Of a DNA stretch of 64,000 nucleotides, positions 38,816 to 48,235 are shown piece after piece; the stretch's first letter is position 1, and every line of letters starts with the position of its first letter. The notes beneath the pieces were generated by a model, which searched no databases, was not told where the DNA came from, and saw only the letters and a list, made by a program, of their open reading frames with translations. The stretch comes from Mycobacterium sp. IS-1590 (GTDB taxonomy: Bacteria; Actinomycetota; Actinomycetes; Mycobacteriales; Mycobacteriaceae). The DNA is taken from positions 372,001-436,000 of the forward strand of contig NZ_LQIW01000012.1 in the NCBI RefSeq assembly GCF_001500025.1. The letters run 5' to 3'. The position numbers and the translations under genes were made by a program.

Positions 38816-40450
38816 TTACTCCACCCCGATCAGCAAGGCGTCGCCGCGGTGGCCGGTGTGGTAGGTCACCAGTTCGGCGCCCAGATGCCGGTCGTGCACG
38901 TGCTCGGCGAGGGCGGCCGCGACGCCCTCGTCGACCCCGGTGCCGGTGAGAACCGTGACGAGTTCGCCGCCGGCGGCCAGCAGCAGATCGATCAGCCCGG
39001 CCCCCGCCGCGACCAGGTCGTCGCCGACGATCAGAACCTCGTCGCCGGAGATGCCGAGGCCGTCGCCCGGCTTGCACATCCCGGCCCAGGTGAGCGCCTC
39101 CTCGGTGGCGATCCGTACCGAGCCGTGCCGGGCGCCCGCGGCGGCCCTGGCCATGGTGTAGCCGTCGTCGACGGCCTCGCGCGAGTCGTCGTGGACCGCT
39201 AGCGCCGCCAACCCCTGAACCATGGACGCCGTGGGTACGGGCACCACGTCGACGCCCCAGCCCATGGCGGCCGTGCAGCCGGCGACCAGTTCCTCGGCGG
39301 CGACGTATCCGTTCGGCAGGATCATCGCCTGGCCCGCGTCGGCGTTGACCAGCGCGTGCAGCAGCTGCTTGGCGCTGACGGGCGCGTCGTCCTCGATTCG
39401 CAGCACGTGGGCGCCCTCGGCCGCGAACAACGCCTCGGCGCCCTGCCCGTCGACGACGGCGAGCACCGTCCGCCCACGCGACCATGCCCCCACCGGGCGG
39501 GTGCCGGTGCCGGTGAGAGCGGTGATCTGAATGCGGCTGGTCGTGCCCACCGCGAGGCCGGCCTCGACGGCGGCGCCGGCGTCGTCGGCGTGCACGTGCA
39601 CCGAGTAATGGCCGCTACCGGCCGACGGGGCGGCGATGGCCACCGAGTCACCCAGCGCGTCGAGGTCGCTGCGCAGTTTGTCCACTCCCGCCGGGTCGCA
39701 TCCGCTGAGCAGGTACATCACCTCGAACTGTGGAGCCGCGTGCGGCCGGGTGGCAGCGGGGTCGGCGGGCGGCGGCGCGGAGACGTACTCCGGCCTACGC
39801 GGAGCGCTGCCGGTCAGCGTCGTGCTCATCGCGTCCAGCAGTACCAGCAGGCCGCGGCCTCCGGCGTCCACCACGCCCGCGCGGGCCAGCACGTCGAGTT
39901 GGCCGGTGGTCCTCTCCAACGACCGCGCCGCGGCATCGGCGGCCCTGCCGACGACGTCGGGCAGTTCGGCGCCGTCGGTCGACGCGCGCTCGGCAGCCTC
40001 GGCCGCGTCCTGGAGCACGGTGACGATGGTGCCCGGCACCGCCTCACCCATCGCCCGAATCACCAGCACCACGGCGTGGTTCAGCATGGCGGCGAACAGC
40101 GGACCGTCCACCCTGTCGAGAGCACCGCGCAGGTCGGCCGAGGCTTGCGCGGTGACCTCGGCCAACGCGCGCAGAATCTGGGACAGGATCACGCCGGAGT
40201 TACCCCGCGCCCCGTGGATGGCGCCCCGCGCCAGCGCGGCCGCGACCTCGGCGACGTCGTGGGCGCCGGCCAGCGCGTCGGCCTGCGCCCATGCCGAACG
40301 CATGGTGAACAGCATGTTCGTGCCGGTGTCGGCGTCGGCGACCGGGAACACGTTGAGCCGGTTGATCTCGTCGGTGTGGGTGATGAGGTCACCGACCGCG
40401 GTGTGTGACCACTTCTGCAGCGTCGCGGCATCGAGCAGTCGAGCCGACAT
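38816..40450 (-). CDS. DAK/FakA-like phosphotransferase
   Basis: A 544-residue protein with an N-terminal DhaL-type domain. FPVADADTGTNM carries the Mg-ADP-binding aspartates, and HGARGNSGVILSQ follows. Two further domains of the FakA/DAK1-associated type complete it. FakA phosphorylates fatty acids held by FakB (DegV) partners in Firmicutes; no FakB gene is in the window, so the substrate is inferred. In M. tuberculosis the region is split into Rv2974c and Rv2975c; here it is one intact gene. It precedes recG as in many Gram-positives. Confidence 0.88.
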   Translation of the reverse strand: MSARLLDAATLQKWSHTAVGDLITHTDEINRLNVFPVADADTGTNMLFTMRSAWAQADALAGAHDVAEVAAALARGAIHGARGNSGVILSQILRALAEVTAQASADLRGALDRVDGPLFAAMLNHAVVLVIRAMGEAVPGTIVTVLQDAAEAAERASTDGAELPDVVGRAADAAARSLERTTGQLDVLARAGVVDAGGRGLLVLLDAMSTTLTGSAPRRPEYVSAPPPADPAATRPHAAPQFEVMYLLSGCDPAGVDKLRSDLDALGDSVAIAAPSAGSGHYSVHVHADDAGAAVEAGLAVGTTSRIQITALTGTGTRPVGAWSRGRTVLAVVDGQGAEALFAAEGAHVLRIEDDAPVSAKQLLHALVNADAGQAMILPNGYVAAEELVAGCTAAMGWGVDVVPVPTASMVQGLAALAVHDDSREAVDDGYTMARAAAGARHGSVRIATEEALTWAGMCKPGDGLGISGDEVLIVGDDLVAAGAGLIDLLLAAGGELVTVLTGTGVDEGVAAALAEHVHDRHLGAELVTYHTGHRGDALLIGVE

Positions 40451-40588
40451 GCTTAACCTCCGCAGAAATGTGACACCCCACGCACCCCGCCGTGCCGGTC
40501 AGCCTAGCGATCGGACCCGACAGCCTCGGCACAACGTTCACCGGCCGGTAGGCTGATGCGGGCTCGCACTCAGCGGTGGGATGGCATT

Positions 40589-40617
40589 TTGGCGTTCGAT
40601 GCGGCTGCCGGTATCCT
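40589..40617 (+). promoter_or_regulatory. Predicted rpmB promoter
   Basis: TTGGCG (40589-40594), a 17-base spacer and TATCCT (40612-40617) match four of six positions each of the sigma-A hexamers. Transcription would start near 40624, about 73 nt before the L28 start codon. It lacks the TGGCACAAT form seen before rplS and rpsP. Confidence 0.45.
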
Positions 40618-40696
40618 GGTCAGGTTGTCGGGTCGAGCCGCGCCGGTCGCGGTGCCGCGACCCGGACCCCACGTACTGATCTGAGGAGTTCTGCAT

Positions 40697-40891
40697 ATGG
40701 CTGCCGTGTGCGATATCTGCGGGAAGGGACCCGGCTTCGGCAAGTCGGTCTCGCACTCCCATCGCCGGACCAGCCGTCGCTGGGATCCCAACATCCAGAC
40801 CGTGCGCGCCGTGACCCGTCCCGGGGGCAACAAGCAGCGCATGAACGTGTGCACCTCGTGCATCAAGGCCGGGAAGGTCTCGCGGGGCTGA
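40697..40891 (+). CDS. rpmB: 50S ribosomal protein L28, zinc-binding form
   Basis: A 64-residue L28 with two Cys-x-x-Cys pairs (Cys5/Cys8 and Cys52/Cys55), the C+ form that binds zinc. Mycobacteria also carry Zur-repressed L28 variants without these cysteines; this is the zinc-replete type. GAGGAG lies about 8 nt before the ATG. It diverges from the DAK-like gene. Confidence 0.95.
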   Translation: MAAVCDICGKGPGFGKSVSHSHRRTSRRWDPNIQTVRAVTRPGGNKQRMNVCTSCIKAGKVSRG

Positions 40892-40936
40892 CCCGCGGGC
40901 GGTTGCCGCAGCCGGCGACCGGGTAGCCCGTACTGC

Positions 40937-41266
40937 ATGACCTCTCGTGCAGCTGCAAGATCGACCCTGATCGCTCTGGCGTCCGGATGTGCGCTGGCCC
41001 TTCTGACGGCGTGCGGCGGCGGAGACTCCGCCGGCGACGAGACCACCACGTCGACGACAACCAATACCACGTCGGTTGAGGTGACGGTGGAGACCAGTGC
41101 GCCGGAGACCACCACACCGTCGCCGGAACTGCCGAACACCACCACCGAGGGCGGGGGCGCTGACGGGGGCACCGTCGAGGTTCCAGTTCCCGACGTGCCG
41201 TCACCCCCCGCGATTCCGTCTCCTCCGCCGATTCCGTCGCCGCCGCCGATTCCGGGCGTCGGATAG
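40937..41266 (+). CDS. Small Thr/Pro-rich lipoprotein
   Basis: A 109-residue predicted lipoprotein: signal peptide with lipobox LLTAC (Cys26), then a Thr/Ser/Glu-rich stretch (TTTSTTTNTTS) and a Pro-rich tail built from repeats of IPSPPP. It has no folded domain that I can see. A cell-wall spacer or O-mannosylated surface protein is possible. Its TAG stop abuts the TAG stop of ung on the other strand with no base between, so no terminator separates them. Confidence 0.75.
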   Translation: MTSRAAARSTLIALASGCALALLTACGGGDSAGDETTTSTTTNTTSVEVTVETSAPETTTPSPELPNTTTEGGGADGGTVEVPVPDVPSPPAIPSPPPIPSPPPIPGVG

Positions 41267-41950
41267 CTAGGGAAGCCGCCAGTCGACCGGCTCGGCGCCC
41301 ATCTTCTCGAGCAGTTCGTTGGCGCGGCTGAACGGCCGGGAGGCGAAGAAGCCGCGCGACGCCGACAACGGTGACGGGTGCGCAGACTCGATCGCCACGC
41401 AGTCGGTGCCGTCCAGCATCGGTTTCAGCGTCGAGGCGTCGCGCCCCCAGAGCACCGCGACCAGCGGCTCACCGCGTGCGATTAGCGCGCGAATGGCACA
41501 CTCGGTCACCGCTTCCCAGCCCTTACCGCGGTGCGAGGCGGGGGTGCCCGGTCGAACGGTGAGCACCCGGTTGAGCAGCATCACCCCGCGTTCGGCCCAC
41601 GGCGTCAGGTCGCCGGTGGCCGGGGCGGGATAGCCGAGGTCGCTTCGGTACTCCTTGAAGATGTTCTCCAGGCTGCGCGGCAGCGGGCGCACCTCGGGCG
41701 CCACCGAGAAACTGAGGCCGACGGCGTGACCGGGCGTCGGGTACGGATCCTGCCCGACGATCAACACCCGCACCCGGTCCATCGGAAACGTGAACGCGCG
41801 CAACACGTTCGGGCCCGCGGGCAGATATCCGTTGCCGGCCGCCAACTCCGCGCGGAGAAACTCACCCATCTGCGCAACCTGACCCGCGACCGGATCCAGA
41901 GCCTTGGCCCAGCCCTGCTCGACGAGTTCGTGCAGCGGCCGCGCGGTCAT
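41267..41950 (-). CDS. ung: Uracil-DNA glycosylase
   Basis: Family 1 uracil-DNA glycosylase, which starts repair of deaminated cytosine. The 227-residue protein has the water-activating motif [17 protein letters not shown], the uracil-binding LLNRVLTV, and the leucine-loop motif [11 protein letters not shown]. The ATG at 41950 overlaps the DUF1330 stop as ATGA. High-GC mycobacteria depend on this enzyme because cytosine deamination is frequent. Confidence 0.97.
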   Translation of the reverse strand: MTARPLHELVEQGWAKALDPVAGQVAQMGEFLRAELAAGNGYLPAGPNVLRAFTFPMDRVRVLIVGQDPYPTPGHAVGLSFSVAPEVRPLPRSLENIFKEYRSDLGYPAPATGDLTPWAERGVMLLNRVLTVRPGTPASHRGKGWEAVTECAIRALIARGEPLVAVLWGRDASTLKPMLDGTDCVAIESAHPSPLSASRGFFASRPFSRANELLEKMGAEPVDWRLP

Positions 41951-42237
41951 GCCAAACCCTCGATCAGCATCACCACCGAATCGGCGCCGGCTCGGCGGTC
42001 CTTCGAGATCTCCTGGTAGTCGGGCGAGTTGGCCCAGTCCCGAAACGAAGGCTCATCGGGAAACGACATCAACACGACCTTCTCGCGGTCGGACTCGCCC
42101 TCGAGAATCCGCGGGGACTCATCGGCCGCGAGCAGCGTTCCCGAATACCGATTGAAGATCTCCAGGAACCGGGCCTGGTAGCGGTCATAGGCCGCACGGT
42201 CCGTGAACCTCAACTGGGCGATGGCGTACACGGTCAC
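41947..42237 (-). CDS. DUF1330 family protein
   Basis: A 96-residue protein of the DUF1330 family, a ferredoxin-like dimeric alpha/beta-barrel fold. Typical marks are [20 protein letters not shown] and the conserved [21 protein letters not shown]. Function is unknown. It lies between thiL and ung, with a 15-nt gap to thiL and a 4-nt overlap with ung, so the three are likely one transcript. This gene does not appear in the M. tuberculosis order as I know it. Confidence 0.82.
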   Translation of the reverse strand: MTVYAIAQLRFTDRAAYDRYQARFLEIFNRYSGTLLAADESPRILEGESDREKVVLMSFPDEPSFRDWANSPDYQEISKDRRAGADSVVMLIEGLA

Positions 42238-42252
42238 GAGTCGACACCCTAA

Positions 42253-43206
42253 CTAGTCGAACGACTGCCACCCGGGATTCCCCTGCCACGCCGCGCCGTC
42301 GACCGACACCCGCTCGCGGCCCTCCTGCACGCGGCCGATCGCCCTCCACCCGGGCGGCGGCGGCCCCGGAAAGGTCGCGACCAGCGCATGATCCTCCCCG
42401 CCGCCGAGGATCCACGCCCACGCATCGGCGCCCACCGCTTCGGCGGCGCCGGCGAGGACGTCGCGATCGTCGGACAATGCCGCAGTCGACAGGTCGATGC
42501 CGACTCCGGACGCCTCGGCGATGTGGCCGAGGTCGGCCAGCAGCCCGTCGGACACGTCGGTCATCGCGGTGGCGCCGTTCTCGGCCGCGACACGGCCCTG
42601 TCCGTACGGCGGCCGCGGCGCCACATGGCACCGACGTAGCTCGTCGAATCGATGAATATCGTTGCGCCACAATTCGAATCCAGCGGCTGAACGACCGATG
42701 TCACCAACGACGGCCACCACGTCGCCGGGCCGTGCCCCGCTGCGGCGCACCGGCTCACGGCCGTCGAGGTCACCGAGTGCGGTCACCGAGATCACCCATT
42801 GCGGCGCGCTGACAAGGTCTCCGCCGACGATGCCCGCGCCCATCGACTGGGCCTCGCGCCACATGCCGTCGGCGAGTTGCAGGGCCTGGGCAGCCGGCGT
42901 ATCCGCGGGCGCTCCGAACGCGACGACAAAGGCGGTCGCGCGTGCGCCCATCGCCTCGATGTCCGCGGCGTTCTGCGCGATCGCCTTGCGCCCCACGTCA
43001 TACGGAGTCGACCAGTCCAGCCGAAAGTGGCGCTCGGCCACCAGCATGTCGGTGCTCACCACGGTCTGACCGTCGGGCGCGAACACCACCGCGGCGTCGT
43101 CGCCGGGCCCCAGCGCGACGGCGCCCGGCTGGCGGCGCCCGGCCACCAATCGCCGGATCACTCCGAACTCGCCCACTTGCGCCAGGGTTTCGGCGTCGAA
43201 CGCCAT
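42253..43206 (-). CDS. thiL: Thiamine-monophosphate kinase
   Basis: Last step of thiamine diphosphate synthesis: thiamine phosphate plus ATP. The 317-residue protein belongs to the PurM/ThiL fold, with the metal-binding GPGDDAAVV near residue 35, VSTDMLVAERHF, the AQNAADIEAMGA segment, and MTDVSDGLLADLGHIA. ATG at 43206 gives a typical length. It is first of thiL-DUF1330-ung. Confidence 0.95.
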   Translation of the reverse strand: MAFDAETLAQVGEFGVIRRLVAGRRQPGAVALGPGDDAAVVFAPDGQTVVSTDMLVAERHFRLDWSTPYDVGRKAIAQNAADIEAMGARATAFVVAFGAPADTPAAQALQLADGMWREAQSMGAGIVGGDLVSAPQWVISVTALGDLDGREPVRRSGARPGDVVAVVGDIGRSAAGFELWRNDIHRFDELRRCHVAPRPPYGQGRVAAENGATAMTDVSDGLLADLGHIAEASGVGIDLSTAALSDDRDVLAGAAEAVGADAWAWILGGGEDHALVATFPGPPPPGWRAIGRVQEGRERVSVDGAAWQGNPGWQSFD

Positions 43207-43324
43207 GTCACCTCCCGTCGCTGCCGCATCTGTCCGTTCCGTGCCGGCCTGAACACCGGCCGCACCTGCGGTACGTTAAGCGCCTGCGGCGTGGAGTCTA
43301 TGCAGCGATGTGGAGGAACAGCGG

Positions 43325-43567
43325 GTGGTCGAGGCTTTCATGCTGATTCAGACCGAGGTGGGCCGCGCCGAGGTCGTCGCCCAACAACTCGCCGCGCTGC
43401 CCGGTGTGGTCTCTGCGGAGTCCGTGACGGGGCCGTATGACGTGGTGGTGCGCGTGAGCGCCGACACCTTGGCCGACCTCAAGGCCACCGTGGTTCCCAA
43501 TGTTCAACAGGTGACCGGTATCACCCGCACGTTGACCTGTCCGATCGCCAACGGGACGCCTCTCTGA
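43325..43567 (+). CDS. Stand-alone Lrp/AsnC ligand-binding (RAM) domain protein
   Basis: An 80-residue protein made only of the effector-binding RAM domain of Lrp/AsnC regulators: MVEAFMLIQTEVGRA, GVVSAESVTGPYDVVVRV. The DNA-binding winged helix is missing, so it may sense a ligand or pair with a full-length Lrp protein. GTG at 43325 is chosen because GGAGGA ends 7 nt upstream; a GTG at 43310 would place that site inside the gene. It diverges from thiL and lies 18 nt before the DUF3515 gene. Confidence 0.85.
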   Translation: MVEAFMLIQTEVGRAEVVAQQLAALPGVVSAESVTGPYDVVVRVSADTLADLKATVVPNVQQVTGITRTLTCPIANGTPL

Positions 43568-43585
43568 AGTCTCTAGAGTTGGGCC

Positions 43586-44152
43586 GTGGCTTCGCAGACC
43601 GGTGACGGGCCCCCGCGGGCGCTGCTGATCGCCGCTCTGGTGGTGGGGGTCGCGGCGATCGGGACGATTCTGGTGATCGCCGCGCTGCGCCAGAAACCCG
43701 CGGAGCCGCAGGCGGTGCCGTTGGTGTCGGTGCCGGCCCCGCAGGCCACGAGTTCCGAATGCGCCGACCTGATCGCCGAACTGCCCGAGAGCCTCGGCGA
43801 TTCCACCCGCGCGCCGCTGGCCGACCCCGCGCCGGCGGGCGCCGCAGCGTGGCGAGCCGAGGGCCAAGGTGAGCCGATCGTGCTGCGCTGCGGCGTGGAA
43901 CGGCCCGCGGAGTTCGTCGTCGGCGCGCCCGTGCAGGTGGTCGACGAAGTCCAGTGGTTCCGGGTGGGCGAGGCCGGTGTCGACGATGCGGGTGCCGAAC
44001 AGGCGCGCAGCACGTGGTACGCCGTCGACCGAGGCGTGTACGTCGCCCTGACATTGCCGCAGGGCTCGGGTCCGACGCCGATCCAGTTGCTGTCCACGGT
44101 GGTCGCCGAGGCGCTTCCCGCCAAGCCCGTCACTCCGGCGCCGGTGCGTTGA
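43586..44152 (+). CDS. DUF3515 membrane-anchored protein (Rv2980-like)
   Basis: A 188-residue protein with one N-terminal transmembrane helix (about 12-34) and an exported domain of the DUF3515 family. Two conserved cysteines (SSECADL and LRCGVER) probably form a disulfide. Its function is unknown. The start is GTG at 43586. It follows the RAM-domain gene and converges on ddl. Confidence 0.85.
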   Translation: MASQTGDGPPRALLIAALVVGVAAIGTILVIAALRQKPAEPQAVPLVSVPAPQATSSECADLIAELPESLGDSTRAPLADPAPAGAAAWRAEGQGEPIVLRCGVERPAEFVVGAPVQVVDEVQWFRVGEAGVDDAGAEQARSTWYAVDRGVYVALTLPQGSGPTPIQLLSTVVAEALPAKPVTPAPVR

Positions 44153-44201
44153 TCCTGCGCCCAAGCGCGCTGTGGCGGCAGTCTCGACGAAGTGGCGCCC
44201 G

Positions 44202-45326
44202 TCAGCGCAGACCGGTACCGCGTTCGAGTGCGGTTTCCACCATCGTGGCCAGCAGGGTCGGGTAGTCGACGCCGCTGGCCGCCCACATCTGCGGGTACAT
44301 CGAGATGGTGGTGAAACCAGGCATGGTGTTGATCTCGTTGATCACGGGCCCGTCGTCGGTGAGGAAGAAGTCCACGCGGGCCAGCCCCTGGCAGTCGATC
44401 GCATCGAAGGCCTGAATCGAGAGCCGTCGCACCGCGTCGACGACATCGTCGTCGACCTTGGCGGGCACGTCGAGTTCGGCGGCGTCCTGCAGATATTTCG
44501 TCGCGAAGTCGTAGAAGCCGTCCTCGCGCCCGCGCACGCCCGCGACCCGGATCTCGCCGACCGTACTGGCCTCGATCCGGCCGTCGGGGAATTCGAGCAC
44601 GCCGCATTCGAGTTCGCGCCCCGGCACCGCTGCTTCGATGATCACCTTCGGGTCGTGCCGGCGGGCTTGTTCGATCGCCGACGGCAGCTGATCCCACGCC
44701 GTGACCCGGCTGACGCCGATCGACGAGCCACCACGCGCCGGTTTGACGAAGACGGGGAGGCCGAGCCGTTCACGAGCCTCGAAGCCCAAGGTGTCCTGGC
44801 GGGGCCGCAGCACCTCGTGATCGCCGATCGGCAGCCCGGCGGCGCCCAGCAGCTTCTTGGTGAACTCCTTGTCCATGCCGACCGCGCTGGCCAGCACACC
44901 GGCCCCGATGTAGGGCACCCCCGCCAACTCGAGCAGCCCCTGGATCGTGCCGTCTTCGCCGTACGGACCGTGCAGGACGGGGAACACGACGTCGACCGTC
45001 GCCAACATCTCCCCCGCCCCCTGACCCAGCGACAGCAGCTGCCCACCGCGACCCGGATCGGCGGCCAGGGCCAGTTCGGTGCCCGACGCGGCGGTGACCT
45101 GCGGCAGTCGGCCGTCGGTGATCGCGAGGCTGTCGGGCTGCGCGTCGGTCAACATCCACGTGCCCCCGGGGGTGATGCCGACAGCGACGACGTCGAAGCG
45201 CTGCGGATCGAGATTGCGCAGGATGCTGCCTGCGGATACGCAGGAAATCGCGTGTTCGGAGCTGCGTCCGCCGTAGACCACGGCAACCCGGACGCGTCCG
45301 GTGCCTGAATCATGGCGGGCAGTCAC
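44202..45326 (-). CDS. ddl: D-alanine--D-alanine ligase
   Basis: Cytoplasmic ATP-grasp enzyme that makes D-Ala-D-Ala for peptidoglycan; target of D-cycloserine. The 374-residue protein has [14 protein letters not shown] near the N-terminus. The ATP-grasp loop [10 protein letters not shown] and the metal-binding [13 protein letters not shown]...[10 protein letters not shown] complete it. The start is GTG at 45326. Upstream lies a PLP-enzyme gene and a hairpin. Confidence 0.97.
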   Translation of the reverse strand: MTARHDSGTGRVRVAVVYGGRSSEHAISCVSAGSILRNLDPQRFDVVAVGITPGGTWMLTDAQPDSLAITDGRLPQVTAASGTELALAADPGRGGQLLSLGQGAGEMLATVDVVFPVLHGPYGEDGTIQGLLELAGVPYIGAGVLASAVGMDKEFTKKLLGAAGLPIGDHEVLRPRQDTLGFEARERLGLPVFVKPARGGSSIGVSRVTAWDQLPSAIEQARRHDPKVIIEAAVPGRELECGVLEFPDGRIEASTVGEIRVAGVRGREDGFYDFATKYLQDAAELDVPAKVDDDVVDAVRRLSIQAFDAIDCQGLARVDFFLTDDGPVINEINTMPGFTTISMYPQMWAASGVDYPTLLATMVETALERGTGLR

Positions 45327-45351
45327 AACCTAGAGAGGCTACCGTCCGCAT

Positions 45352-45385
45352 CCGCGGCCGGCCGTCCGGCGATGCCCGGCCGCGG
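45352..45385 (-). terminator. Hairpin after the Cys/Met PLP-enzyme gene
   Basis: CCGCGGCCGG (45352-45361) pairs perfectly with CCGGCCGCGG (45376-45385) around a 14-base loop. It begins two bases after the stop codon of the upstream minus-strand gene and precedes ddl. There is no T run, as is common for mycobacterial terminators. Confidence 0.55.
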
Positions 45386-45387
45386 TG

Positions 45388-46491
45388 TCAGCCCAGCGCC
45401 TGCTCGATGTCGGCGACCAGGTCGTCGGTGTCCTCGATCCCCAGCGAGATGCGCGCGAATCCGTCGCTGACATCGTCGCCCCAGCGGGCGCGCCGGTCCA
45501 CCGACGTGTGGATGCCGCCGAAACTCGTCGACGCGATCAGCAGCGCACTGCGCTCGACCAGCCGGTGCACCGCTGCGGCGTCGGCCAACTCCACGGCGAC
45601 CAGGCCGCCGAACCGTTTCATCTGCGCGCACGCGATGCGGTGTGACGGATCGTCGGGCAGACCGGGATAGCGCACCGCACGCACGGCGGGGTGTGCGTGC
45701 AACGCCACGGCCAGCGCCGCCGCGTTGTGGCACTGCCGTTCGAATCGCAGGCCCGCGGTGCCCAGGCTGCGCAACAGCAGCCATGCCTCGAAGGCGCCGA
45801 GGATCGCACCGGAGTGCAGCCGCTCACGTGCCACCTCGGCCATCAGGTCGGTGTGCGCGCTCGCGACATAACCGGCGAGGAGATCGCTGTGGCCCGACAG
45901 TGCCTTGGTGGCACTGGCGACGACCACGTCGGCGCCCAGCGAGAGCGGTTGCTGGCCGAAGGGCGTGGCGGTGGTGTTGTCGACGACGAGCGTCGCGCCC
46001 CTGCTACGGCACTGCAGCGCGAGCCCGTGCAGATCGACGACATCGAGGCCCGGATTGGCCGGGCTTTCGGCGAGCACCACATCGGCGTCCGCCGATGCCG
46101 CGCACATGTCACCGCTGGCCGCGGTGATCACCGTAACTCCTTGCTCAGCAAGGTATTCGGAGGCATACCGGCGGACCTGATAGTAACCGTCGGCGGGTAC
46201 GACGAGCTTATGTCCCGGTTTGGCCAGCACCCGCAGAACGGAAGTGATCGCGGCCATCCCCGACCCGAAGGCCAGCGCGGAGGGCGCACCCTCCAGTTGT
46301 GCGAGTGCGGACTCCAGGTGGCGCCAGGTCGGATTGGAGCTCCGCCCGTAGGAGTCCTGCATGTCGGACGGGTCGGACGACAGGTGGAAGGTCGATGCCG
46401 GAACCGGTGACGGTGCCACTGCTTGTCCCGGAACAGCTTCCGATGCAACGGCTTTGACGCTGCGAGTCGAATCGCCGTACTGACCGTCCAC
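45388..46491 (-). CDS. Cys/Met-metabolism PLP enzyme (cystathionine gamma-lyase-like)
   Basis: A 367-residue fold-type I PLP enzyme of the trans-sulfuration family. It has the phosphate-binding YGRSSNPT, the stacking Tyr103 (GYYQVRRY), Asp171 (VVDNTTATP) and the Schiff-base Lys196 in SATKALSGH. This fits cystathionine gamma-lyase or synthase; the exact reaction (lyase, synthase or methionine gamma-lyase) cannot be fixed by sight. It begins 3 nt after... the gpsA stop (46495) and is absent from this position in M. tuberculosis, where ddl and gpsA adjoin. Confidence 0.88.
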   Translation of the reverse strand: MDGQYGDSTRSVKAVASEAVPGQAVAPSPVPASTFHLSSDPSDMQDSYGRSSNPTWRHLESALAQLEGAPSALAFGSGMAAITSVLRVLAKPGHKLVVPADGYYQVRRYASEYLAEQGVTVITAASGDMCAASADADVVLAESPANPGLDVVDLHGLALQCRSRGATLVVDNTTATPFGQQPLSLGADVVVASATKALSGHSDLLAGYVASAHTDLMAEVARERLHSGAILGAFEAWLLLRSLGTAGLRFERQCHNAAALAVALHAHPAVRAVRYPGLPDDPSHRIACAQMKRFGGLVAVELADAAAVHRLVERSALLIASTSFGGIHTSVDRRARWGDDVSDGFARISLGIEDTDDLVADIEQALG

Positions 46492-46494
46492 CGG

Positions 46495-48182
<1,688 letters not shown>

Positions 48183-48235
48183 ACGTTCAACTGCGCGCTG
48201 GCACGAAGACCGCTGGATAGGGGATCATCGCAGGC

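Noticed and set aside
38817..39485. Upstream extension of recG to 39485
   Set aside because: The extension is a shadow of the DAK-like gene; RecG orthologues start at the GTG at 38813.
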